This document shows, piece after piece, positions 1 through 8,473 of a DNA stretch of 47,974 nucleotides. This DNA comes from Syntrophomonas sp. (GTDB lineage: Bacteria > Bacillota > Syntrophomonadia > Syntrophomonadales > Syntrophomonadaceae). Every line of letters starts with the position of its first letter. Position 1 is the first letter of the stretch. Below the pieces are notes generated by a model. The model was not told where the DNA came from. It searched no databases and saw only the letters and a program-made list of their open reading frames with translations. The stretch is from NCBI GenBank assembly GCA_028709585.1, contig JAQVWS010000003.1:1-47974 (forward strand), written 5' to 3'. Made by a program: the position numbers and the translations under genes.

Positions 1-50
1 GGGTTGAATCGTATGGTTAGCCCCAAGTATATATTTGAGGAGGTTCGGGT

Positions 51-2024
51 ATGAAGTCACCTTGGGGCAAATATAGAGCTTTTATTGCGTTGGTTTTTAT
101 TTTTTTCCTGATGTCGGGCGGAGTCTCTTATGGCCTGGCAAAACCGGATACGACTTTACCTTTGCCGAGCCCAGAATTACCTGTTATCGGCACATCTGAA
201 AATCTATTGCAGCTCCTGGCGAAATTCAGAGAAAATGGGCTGGTAAATGATTATGGAACGTTAAGGGCTTTAGAGGCATCGCCAGCAACAAACAAACAAG
301 CTGCGAATAAGGTTGAATCATTAGCCGGTGCAGATACACAGTATTCCCAAACCAATGTGCAGGTTAAGGGAGTTGATGAGGCTGACCTGGTAAAGACAGA
401 CGGGAAATATATTTATCAGGTAAACCAGGCAAAAGTATTGATAATTGAAGCAGTGCCTGCTGACCAGATGAAAGTCATCGCTGCTATAGAATTTGAAGAT
501 GCTGAATTTAAACCAATAGAGTTGTATCTGGCTGATGACAACCTGATTGTGGTAGGAAGTTATTCGCGTAGTATTCCCATTCTTTATGATGATAATCAAA
601 TTCAAGCCAAGCAGCGCTATATGCCAAACCGTTTTTTCCAATCAACTCGAGGGATCGTCTATGATATTAAAGATAAAAGCCATCCGGTAAAGGTTCGGGA
701 ACTGGAACTGGAAGGCAGTTATCTGTCTTCACGACTGGTGTATTCTTCCTTTTATCTCTTAACTAATAAACATTTGGAATATTACACTATACAGGAGCAA
801 CCGCATCTTACTCCCTTATGGCGTGATACAGTGCGGGGTAATGGAATGCTAAGCGAAGAACTGGGAAAAATACACTATTTCCCAGATTGTATCAGTCCCA
901 ATTATCTGACCATAGCAGCATTGGATTTAAAAAAGCCGCATGAAAAAGCTGATATTCACAGTTACTTGGGCAGCGGCGACCAGGTCTATGCATCTTTAAA
1001 AAATATTTATGTAGCGTTTGATAGATACGATTATGCGGAAATGCCCATTTCCAATGAGAAAATTAGATACAGGTCGCCAGATTCAAGCACCGCCATATAT
1101 AAATTCTCACTGGAACCCGGAAAGGTTAATTATTATGGTTCGGGATCAGTACCGGGCACCATATTAAACCAGTTTTCTATGGATGAGACTGGCGATTACT
1201 TCCGTATCGCCACCACCACCGGGGAAGTATGGCGAAGTGACCAAAACACCTCCCGCAATAATGTTTATATCTTAGATAAAGATCTGAAAACGTGCGGCAA
1301 ATTGGAAGACATCGCGCCAGGTGAAAAGATATACTCAACCCGCTTTATGGGTGATCGAGCCTATATGGTTACCTTCAAGAAGGTGGATCCCTTCTTTGTA
1401 TTGGATATGAAGGATCCCAACAATCCAAAGATACTTGGCAAATTGAAGATTCCAGGCTATAGCGATTATTTGCATCCTTATGATGAAAATCATATTATAG
1501 GGTTCGGTAAAGATACGGTGCAGGCCTACACCTGGAACGGTGAAAGCCAGGCTTTCTATCAGGGCATGAAAGTGGCTGTATTTGATGTGACGGATGTAAC
1601 TAACCCGGTTGAAATGAGCCGGGTATTCATTGGCGACCGCGGCACTGATTCTGAGTTATTGCGCAACCATAAGGCATTACTGTTCTCCCGGGAGAAAAAC
1701 CTCCTGGCATTTCCAGTAAAGGTCATGGAGATACAGAATAACGATGCTGGGAAACAGAACGGTATTCCTGAATATGGCAGTTTTGCTTTTCAGGGATTGT
1801 ACATTTACAATATTGATTTAATAAATGGGCTGCAGTTCAGGGGAAAGATTACCCATCTTAGTGTTGACGATTATCTTAAATCAGGTAATAACTGGTTTGA
1901 CAGAGAAAAGATCATTGAGCGGACACTATATATTGGAGATACTCTATATACGATGTCGCCCGATATGATCAAAGCTCATGATATATGGGGATTATGGGAG
2001 ATAGATTCATTGCCGCTGCGTTAG
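51..2024 (+). CDS. Secreted beta-propeller domain protein (Beta_propel family)
   Basis: 657-aa ORF, N-terminal signal/TM segment, GAGGAGG RBS, 'TDGKYIYQVN...VLIIEAVPADQMKVIAAIEF' and 'DVTDVTNPVEMSRVFIGDRGTDSELLRNHKALLF' motifs typical of the family. Confidence 0.8.
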   Translation: MKSPWGKYRAFIALVFIFFLMSGGVSYGLAKPDTTLPLPSPELPVIGTSENLLQLLAKFRENGLVNDYGTLRALEASPATNKQAANKVESLAGADTQYSQTNVQVKGVDEADLVKTDGKYIYQVNQAKVLIIEAVPADQMKVIAAIEFEDAEFKPIELYLADDNLIVVGSYSRSIPILYDDNQIQAKQRYMPNRFFQSTRGIVYDIKDKSHPVKVRELELEGSYLSSRLVYSSFYLLTNKHLEYYTIQEQPHLTPLWRDTVRGNGMLSEELGKIHYFPDCISPNYLTIAALDLKKPHEKADIHSYLGSGDQVYASLKNIYVAFDRYDYAEMPISNEKIRYRSPDSSTAIYKFSLEPGKVNYYGSGSVPGTILNQFSMDETGDYFRIATTTGEVWRSDQNTSRNNVYILDKDLKTCGKLEDIAPGEKIYSTRFMGDRAYMVTFKKVDPFFVLDMKDPNNPKILGKLKIPGYSDYLHPYDENHIIGFGKDTVQAYTWNGESQAFYQGMKVAVFDVTDVTNPVEMSRVFIGDRGTDSELLRNHKALLFSREKNLLAFPVKVMEIQNNDAGKQNGIPEYGSFAFQGLYIYNIDLINGLQFRGKITHLSVDDYLKSGNNWFDREKIIERTLYIGDTLYTMSPDMIKAHDIWGLWEIDSLPLR

Positions 2025-2040
2025 AAGCGCCTGAAGGCTA

Positions 2041-2069
2041 TTGCTTATTAGGTAAGAAAAGGCTATAAT
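2041..2069 (+). promoter_or_regulatory. Candidate sigma-A-type promoter TTGCTT-17-TATAAT upstream of phasin-like gene
   Basis: TTGCTT 2041-2046, TATAAT 2064-2069, 17-nt spacer. Confidence 0.5.
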
Positions 2070-2147
2070 GTAATATAGCAAGATGTTGATGTTGGCATTA
2101 TTTGGTTTCTCTAAATATGGGTGCTGGAATTATAAGGAGGTTTTATT

Positions 2148-2486
2148 TTGAATACACAAGAAAAGTTTGAAAAGTCTTTCGGCGCGGCCGATGATATGGC
2201 AAAAAAATTTTGGGATATGTGGATGATGGGTCTAGGCAGCTTTACCTGGAGTCAGGAACAAATGGAATTGATGGTAAAAAAATACATGGATCAACGCCAG
2301 TCAGCTCGGGAAGAAAGCCAAAAGGTAATTGAAGAGATGCTTACCCAGGTTCAGAACAATCAGGCTCAATCACAGAAGATTATTAAGGAAACTGTTAGCA
2401 CCTTGTTTAATACGGTAGATATGCCTTATGCCAACTTTTATAGTGATTACCTTAAAAAGATGCAGGAAATGACCAAAACAGAATAG
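2148..2486 (+). CDS. Small helical protein, phasin/polyhydroxyalkanoate granule-associated-like
   Basis: 112 aa, TTG start with AAGGAGG RBS, amphipathic helical composition rich in Q/E/K; family assignment by resemblance only. Confidence 0.45.
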   Translation: MNTQEKFEKSFGAADDMAKKFWDMWMMGLGSFTWSQEQMELMVKKYMDQRQSAREESQKVIEEMLTQVQNNQAQSQKIIKETVSTLFNTVDMPYANFYSDYLKKMQEMTKTE

Positions 2487-2520
2487 GCTGGTTTCATTTT
2501 ATTATCAGGTAAAACATACT

Positions 2521-2560
2521 TAAGGGGGGTAGTTCTGACCTAGCGGAACCACCTCCCTTA
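2521..2560. terminator. Stem-loop downstream of phasin-like gene
   Basis: TAAGGGGGGTAGTTC / GGAACCACCTCCCTTA imperfect inverted repeat. Confidence 0.5.
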
Positions 2561-2582
2561 TTATAGTTAAAGGAGGGGGCGG

Positions 2583-2741
2583 CTAATCCATGGGTCCGCC
2601 TTCCCAATACTGTCTTATTTTCCGCAAGGCATAACCCCCGAAAAAAAGACCGTTAATAAATGCTACCGGTATGGCCATGGTATCAAAGTTGATTTTCTGT
2701 TTTAAGCTACGTTGTTTTTTTACTCTTCTTAATCTCTGCAT
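2583..2741 (-). CDS. 52-aa small protein, basic N-terminus plus one hydrophobic segment (not in the ORF track)
   Basis: Minus-strand translation MQRLRRVKKQRSLKQKINFDTMAIPVAFINGLFFGGYALRKIRQYWEGGPMD*; AAAGGAGG SD 8 nt upstream of ATG. Confidence 0.6.
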   Translation of the reverse strand: MQRLRRVKKQRSLKQKINFDTMAIPVAFINGLFFGGYALRKIRQYWEGGPMD

Positions 2742-2787
2742 TTTTAAATCCCTCCTTTGCTGTATTTTTAGCAGGAGGGATTTAAAA
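2742..2787 (-). promoter_or_regulatory. SD-sequestering hairpin abutting the small ORF start codon
   Basis: 14-bp perfect inverted repeat TTTTAAATCCCTCC (2742-2755) / GGAGGGATTTAAAA (2774-2787) plus inner TGCT/AGCA; the GGAGG SD is in the 3' arm on the minus strand. Confidence 0.6.
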
Positions 2788-2833
2788 TATAGCTGGTTTA
2801 TTTTTCATAATAATTTGAACAATTTATGTTGTT

Positions 2834-3907
2834 TTAAATATCTTTATTATTCAAAGCTCTAACGATCATTATGGTAGACATTTTCGAGAGGTCTACCTCA
2901 TGGAAGGCATTTACTCTATCCTTGTTGCGGCTATTAATAACCCTGACAATTGGACGGGTTGGCATTTTCTTATTGGTATCCACAACAACACCTATAACAC
3001 CGGAACTTAGCTCAACAATGCTGCCAATAGGATACACAGCTACATTAGCAATTAATGCGGTCATACACCTAGGATCCAAATAAGTTCCGCCCATGCGCTG
3101 CAGGATAGCTATGGCTTGACTGACGGAATATGAAGAGCGGTAAGGGCGATCCGCCAGCAGGGCATCGTATACATCTGCTACCGCTACAATCCTCCCATAT
3201 GCATGGATATCAGTGCCGGTCAGACTTCTTGGATAGCCGGTTCCGTTCCAGCGTTCATGGTGCTGGTAAGCAATATGCGCTGAAAGCAATGAGATATCGC
3301 TATATTTTCTAAGTATCTCAAAACCATTATAGGCATGTTTCTTTATATCAAGATATTCCTGCCGGGTTAGGTCGTCATCTTTGTTAAGGATTTCCTTATT
3401 GATCTTAATCTTGCCAATATCGTGCAGCAGAGCGCCGATACCTAATTCTATTAATTTATGACTGTCATAATTAAGGGTGACACCTGTCATTAAAGAAAGC
3501 AAACAAACGTTTACAGAATGGGCGAAGGTGTAATCATCAAAACTGCGAATATCAGTCAGGTTTACCAGAACATTGGAATTATACAGAAGTTCGTCGATAA
3601 GATTATTCACTGTATCTTTTATCTGGCGAACATTTAGCTTATGGTTTAACTCCAATGTTTGGAAGGTTTGCCTGACTATTTTGACCGTCTCAATCCGGTT
3701 TTTTTCAGATATTACCTCCGGTATATCAATATCACCGATTATTTCATCTTTGACATAAACGGAGGCTATTCCTAAGCTATGCAGACGTTCGATATATGAT
3801 TCAGAAAGAATAACCCCGGAACTAAGTAGAATGCGCCCTTCGCTGTTATAGATATTGCGGGCTACAATCATATTGGACTGGAGGTTTTCTATATTTATTC
3901 TTCTCAT
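2834..3907 (-). CDS. HD-GYP domain protein (putative cyclic di-GMP phosphodiesterase)
   Basis: 'LLHDIGKIKI' and 'HHERWNGTGYPRSLTG...AYGRIVAVADVYDALLADRPYR' motifs; internal ATG preferred (ORF extends to 3922). Confidence 0.9.
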   Translation of the reverse strand: MRRINIENLQSNMIVARNIYNSEGRILLSSGVILSESYIERLHSLGIASVYVKDEIIGDIDIPEVISEKNRIETVKIVRQTFQTLELNHKLNVRQIKDTVNNLIDELLYNSNVLVNLTDIRSFDDYTFAHSVNVCLLSLMTGVTLNYDSHKLIELGIGALLHDIGKIKINKEILNKDDDLTRQEYLDIKKHAYNGFEILRKYSDISLLSAHIAYQHHERWNGTGYPRSLTGTDIHAYGRIVAVADVYDALLADRPYRSSYSVSQAIAILQRMGGTYLDPRCMTALIANVAVYPIGSIVELSSGVIGVVVDTNKKMPTRPIVRVINSRNKDRVNAFHEVDLSKMSTIMIVRALNNKDI

Positions 3908-4029
3908 TTGAACCCCTATCAATAATAATTAAGTCATTCTTCATACATATTATACATTTTAATGCCTTTTCCTGCCTATATGGATAAAATTTCTTTTTTT
4001 GCAGCTATGACTTTAATCCTAATATAATA

Positions 4030-4100
4030 ACCAATTAATTAGGTATTTTTAGAGATGATTTGCCATCCTGACGGCAAAATGTTAAATTTAATTAATTGGT
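4030..4100. promoter_or_regulatory. Inverted-repeat operator candidate between divergent genes
   Basis: ACCAATTAATTA (4030-4041) and TAATTAATTGGT (4089-4100), with small TTTGCC/GGCAAA hairpin between; TATAAT at 4111-4116 on + strand. Confidence 0.45.
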
Positions 4101-4159
4101 ATACAAGGCCTATAATATAATCTAAGATTAAAAATATTTAGAGGCTATGAGGGATAAAC

Positions 4160-6160
4160 ATGAAAACTTCCAAAAAAAATAGCTTTCCACGGGCAATGCT
4201 TAAAAAACTAGCCGAAGATATTGCCCAACTTATTTCCACCAATGAAGGGAGCCTGTCCATTCTGGAAATAGTAGAGGAGATACCTTATGACATACGAGCC
4301 GATGTCATCGAAGGTTTATCTTCCTTTTACAGCGCTGAACTGGTGGTCTTTTATCAGCTTATTAAAATGGAGTATGGCAATGAATTTGAAGTCATATGTA
4401 ATCGAGCCCTGGCTAAATTTAACCTGGCCGGTCTGCAAACGGAAAATAAGCCGATATTAATAGGTGATTTTTATAAAGCCTATGCCACTGCCAGCCGCCA
4501 TACAGGCCGGATGACCATAGATATTGCCTGGAGGAACCCGGAATCCAATTGCCTATATGTGGAGTGTTTTTTCCTAACCTTCAGTTCAGATGGGGTGCAC
4601 AGCTTTTTTGTTCTAGAAAACATCAGTGTGGAACAATACGAGGGAGATCGAAAAATGTTGGCTGAGATGGTGGAGATTAGCTACGCAGAGAGCTGTTTTC
4701 TTATTAGCGATGCCTTTAAATTCAATGTGCGTTTTATGAGCCGACCTGCTCTGGGAAGATTCCTATACCAGAGATACCTGGATGAAGATCCGGAATATGA
4801 TCATACAAAATCCAATGCGGTCATAAGAAAACTTTCAGCCAAGCTCACACCTCGTCAAACGGTTAATAGTTTCTTTCATGCGCTGCGTTGCCAGGATTTT
4901 AATTATATGTTTTCCATTCTTGCAGACGCCAATATGTCGCAAGGGATGCTGCTTAAGCAGCTGAATCGGGCTATGAATCCTGGAGCCCTGCTTCTGGAAG
5001 GCCAAGCTGAAGAGGTTAAAGGTTCCAACAATAGCGCCGTAATAAATGCCTATTCCATAATAATGTACGAACATGAAGTATACCGGAGCGATTATTTTTT
5101 TAAAATTCTTAAGGGAATTGATGGAGGTTGGCTGATAGCCGATATTGATAGAATTGAAACCCATAAACTGGAGGCTGATTCAGAAGCCAATCCATTTGCC
5201 ATGCAGGTATACTGTCGAGTTTATGAGATACTTGACGTTGATGAACTTTTTGCCATCCTGGATCGGATAGATAATATTCGCGAAGTCGAGGAGCTGCCGT
5301 ATGGGATGCACATGAGGGTTACCTGTTTTGAGGATGACTTCAATCATGGAGTTTCATTCATGACCGGTGTCATTGCGGACATGGTGATAAATGGCGATGA
5401 GTTCGTAGTTATATCCCAGGATAATGACACAACTGAAGATTTTCATAATCTGTTAACGATTGATCGTTCTAGCCCCCTGGTTGCCAGGGGAAAATACGAA
5501 CTCAGTCTTATAACGGCCTATAGCTACTTGAACGGACAATACATAAATTTTGAGGATATACTGTTAAATGAAGAACAGGAGTCGTTTTTTGAAGACGGAA
5601 TGCGTTTTATAACGGCACGTTATATTGTAAAGGATCGGAATAAGGTAATAAAACGTTTGGAGAAAATGGCTATCTTAAAGGTTGAATTGCCGGGTGAATT
5701 ACAAGTCCTCTATCAGTCAGATAATTGTGTTGAAAATCCCGGTTTTTTGGCTGAATACATACTAGGTTCCAGCTGGATTACAGTGTCTGCTTTTGGTGAT
5801 AAAGATATTGGGTTAATACGCCAGCGTTTCGAAGACAATATGTATGATGCTTTAGAGTTTGACGGTTTAGAAATTAGAGAAGAAGGAATATTTGAAATAC
5901 TAACTTTAGATGTAAAAAAACAGTATCCGGATCTGGAATCAGCCTTGAAAGAAATGTATCTCAACAAATGGTATAACTCCCATTTTCCAACTCTCAGCGG
6001 AATGAGCCCGTCTGAAGCATGTCAGACCGAGGAGGGAACCAGATTGCTGTGGACTATGTTCAAACGGATCAAAAAGAAAGAACATCAGAGATACTTGCAG
6101 GGAGATCGCAAACAGATCAGGCTAAAAGAATATATTCGTAAGGTTAATTTCTATAAATAG
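4160..6160 (+). CDS. Uncharacterised multidomain protein, NTF2/SnoaL-like middle region and W...P.L.G.SP.EA C-terminal motif
   Basis: 666-aa ORF; 'TPRQTVNSFFHALRCQDFNYMFSIL...GGWLIADID' and 'WYNSHFPTLSGMSPSEACQTEEGTRLLWTMFKRI'. Confidence 0.6.
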   Translation: MKTSKKNSFPRAMLKKLAEDIAQLISTNEGSLSILEIVEEIPYDIRADVIEGLSSFYSAELVVFYQLIKMEYGNEFEVICNRALAKFNLAGLQTENKPILIGDFYKAYATASRHTGRMTIDIAWRNPESNCLYVECFFLTFSSDGVHSFFVLENISVEQYEGDRKMLAEMVEISYAESCFLISDAFKFNVRFMSRPALGRFLYQRYLDEDPEYDHTKSNAVIRKLSAKLTPRQTVNSFFHALRCQDFNYMFSILADANMSQGMLLKQLNRAMNPGALLLEGQAEEVKGSNNSAVINAYSIIMYEHEVYRSDYFFKILKGIDGGWLIADIDRIETHKLEADSEANPFAMQVYCRVYEILDVDELFAILDRIDNIREVEELPYGMHMRVTCFEDDFNHGVSFMTGVIADMVINGDEFVVISQDNDTTEDFHNLLTIDRSSPLVARGKYELSLITAYSYLNGQYINFEDILLNEEQESFFEDGMRFITARYIVKDRNKVIKRLEKMAILKVELPGELQVLYQSDNCVENPGFLAEYILGSSWITVSAFGDKDIGLIRQRFEDNMYDALEFDGLEIREEGIFEILTLDVKKQYPDLESALKEMYLNKWYNSHFPTLSGMSPSEACQTEEGTRLLWTMFKRIKKKEHQRYLQGDRKQIRLKEYIRKVNFYK

Positions 6161-6174
6161 GATAAGAATGTATC

Positions 6175-6204
6175 TTGACATCAAAGTTTAAATGCTTGTA
6201 TACT
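6175..6204 (+). promoter_or_regulatory. Promoter of T-box/ilvD transcript, TTGACA-18-TATACT
   Basis: TTGACA 6175-6180, TATACT 6199-6204. Confidence 0.7.
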
Positions 6205-6210
6205 GTTGCG

Positions 6211-6505
6211 AAATAAAGCAAAAATAGCTATGAAGGAAAAAACCTGTGATAAAGCTTGATTACAGAGAACCGGGGAAGCTGCAAACCGGTATCAATGCAT
6301 TGCAGGTAAGTCATTCCGGAGCTGCTATCTGAAAAGTCCGGAAACGGAACTTAGTAGGTGGGGCCGGACGAACAAGTCCGTTAAGAAGTTTGCACAGCCT
6401 ATTCAAGTATGTGCTGCAAGAGGCCGTAATCATATTTATACGGCAAACAGGGTGGTAACGCGGGAAATACCTCTCGTCCCTGATGAGGACGAGGGGTTTT
6501 TTATA
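6211..6505 (+). promoter_or_regulatory. T-box leader (tRNA-sensing riboswitch), candidate Leu specifier CUU
   Basis: AGAGA motif near 6268, GAA-CTT-AGTAGG specifier region (CTT 6350-6352), T-box core AGGGTGGTAACGCGGG 6450-6464, then GC-rich terminator hairpin and T run. Confidence 0.9.
6469..6503 (+). terminator. T-box intrinsic terminator
   Basis: CCTCTCGTCC-CTGATGA-GGACGAGGGG followed by TTTTTT. Confidence 0.9.
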
Positions 6506-6577
6506 ACCTTTTTTAATATCAGATAAGAGGCGCCAGCAATAGCAGTCTAAGTCAATATTTCAACAAGGAGGATTATT

Positions 6578-8239
6578 ATGAAAAGCAATCAAGTTAAAAA
6601 CGGATTGGAGAAGGCCCCGCACCGATCACTTTTTAGAGCATTGGGTTTAACTGATCAGGAAATGGAACGCCCCTTCATAGGCATTGTAAACTCCTACAAC
6701 GATATCGTACCCGGTCATATAAACCTGGACAAAATAGCGGCGGCGGTAAAAGCAGGAGTACGCTTGGCCGGAGGGACTCCTTTTGAATTTCAAACGATTG
6801 CTGTTTGCGATGGCATCGCCATGAATCATATCGGTATGAAGTATTCCCTGGGAAGCCGGGAACTGATAGCCGATTCAGTTGAAATAATGGCAGTTGCTCA
6901 TTCTTTTGATGCATTAGTTTTTATACCCAATTGCGACAAAGTTGTGCCCGGCATGCTAATGGCTGCTGCCCGGCTTAATTTGCCTGCCATTTTTGTGAGT
7001 GGTGGCCCAATGCTGGCTGGTAATGCAGGTGATAAAAAACTTAGCGTAACCAGTATTTTTGAAGGGGTTGGAGCTGCTGCCAGTGGTAAGATAGACCGAG
7101 ATGAACTGACATTTTTGGAGAACAGGGCATGTCCCACCTGTGGATCCTGTTCGGGGATGTTCACAGCCAATTCCATGAATTGTTTAACTGAGGCTCTGGG
7201 AATGGGACTCCCGGGGAACGGTACTATTCCGGCAGTTTATTCAGAGAGAATACGGCTTGCCAAGAGTGCCGGTATTAAAATAATGGAATTATTTGCGCAA
7301 GATATTAAACCCAGCGATATTTTAACCCCGGCAGCATTTAGAAATGCCATGACTTTAGATATGGCCATTGGGTGTTCAACCAATTCCGTTCTGCATCTCC
7401 TGGCTATTGCCAGTGAAGCAGGGGTAAAAATTGATTTAAATATGTTTAACGAATTAAATGTGATTACTCCGCATTTATGTAAAATTAGCCCTGCCGGCCA
7501 GCATCATATGGAAGATCTTTATAATGCCGGAGGTATACAGGCCCTGTTTAACGAGCTTGACAAAAAAGGTTTGATTGACAAACAAGTGATGACAGTTACC
7601 GGTCTTACCCTGGGAGAGAATATAGCCAATACCCCGGTTCTTGACTATTCAGTAATTCGCCCTCTCGATAATCCTTATGATCAAAGCGGCGGGCTGGCAA
7701 TATTATTTGGCAATCTGGCTGCTGATGGGGCGGTTGTAAAACAAGGAGCAGTTGATCCTGAGATGATGGTACATCAAGGCCCGGCTCGGGTATTTGATAG
7801 CGAGGAAGAAGCGGTGGATGCCATACTTGATAAGAAGATAGTAGCCGGTGATGTGGTGGTTATTCGCTATGAAGGACCTCGGGGAGGGCCAGGAATGAGA
7901 GAGATGCTTACTCCCACTTCGGTTATTGCTGGTATGGGACTGGATCGAGAAGTAGCCCTGATTACCGATGGAAGGTTTTCCGGAGCTACCCGGGGAGCAA
8001 GTATCGGACATGTTTCACCTGAAGCAGCCGCCGGTGGATTGATAGCTCTGGTCGAAGAGGGAGATTTAATAAGGATAGATATCCCGCAGAAAACATTGGA
8101 ACTGTTAGTTGATGACAGTATTTTGGAAGTTAGAAAGAAGAAATGGCTCAAACCTGAACCTCGGATTAAAACCGGATATATGCAAAGATATGCCCAGATG
8201 GTACAATCAGCCAGTACGGGAGCTATATTTAATAAGTAA
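6578..8239 (+). CDS. ilvD: Dihydroxy-acid dehydratase
   Basis: 553 aa; '[24 protein letters not shown]', '[19 protein letters not shown]', '[16 protein letters not shown]', '[22 protein letters not shown]'. Confidence 0.97.
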   Translation: MKSNQVKNGLEKAPHRSLFRALGLTDQEMERPFIGIVNSYNDIVPGHINLDKIAAAVKAGVRLAGGTPFEFQTIAVCDGIAMNHIGMKYSLGSRELIADSVEIMAVAHSFDALVFIPNCDKVVPGMLMAAARLNLPAIFVSGGPMLAGNAGDKKLSVTSIFEGVGAAASGKIDRDELTFLENRACPTCGSCSGMFTANSMNCLTEALGMGLPGNGTIPAVYSERIRLAKSAGIKIMELFAQDIKPSDILTPAAFRNAMTLDMAIGCSTNSVLHLLAIASEAGVKIDLNMFNELNVITPHLCKISPAGQHHMEDLYNAGGIQALFNELDKKGLIDKQVMTVTGLTLGENIANTPVLDYSVIRPLDNPYDQSGGLAILFGNLAADGAVVKQGAVDPEMMVHQGPARVFDSEEEAVDAILDKKIVAGDVVVIRYEGPRGGPGMREMLTPTSVIAGMGLDREVALITDGRFSGATRGASIGHVSPEAAAGGLIALVEEGDLIRIDIPQKTLELLVDDSILEVRKKKWLKPEPRIKTGYMQRYAQMVQSASTGAIFNK

Positions 8240-8263
8240 GCTGCTCCAAAGATTGTAATTTTG

Positions 8264-8289
8264 GCGGGCAAACACCAAGCCCGCTTTTT
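8264..8289 (+). terminator. Intrinsic terminator after ilvD
   Basis: GCGGGC-aaacaccaa-GCCCGC followed by TTTTT. Confidence 0.75.
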
Positions 8290-8473
8290 ATTTACAGATA
8301 TTACCAACAAAAGCTAAGCCAAACAACTTTAGCTTAGATTCAAATTATAGAAATTTTTCTGAGACTGTGAATTGATAACACATATGTTGTATTATTATTA
8401 AACAAAATGATAGCATTTGCTTATTAATATTATAATAATTAATTTTTTAATAGTGGAGGTGATAGGAGTGAAG

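Noticed and set aside
321-641. Antisense ORFs inside coding genes (321-641, 4835-5164, 7867-8310, 14128-14552 and similar)
   Set aside because: Lie opposite strongly supported genes, no family motifs; expected by chance opposite long coding regions.
2671-2862. 63-aa plus-strand ORF in the track
   Set aside because: Antisense to the better-supported 52-aa minus-strand ORF, low-complexity composition and no RBS in good position.
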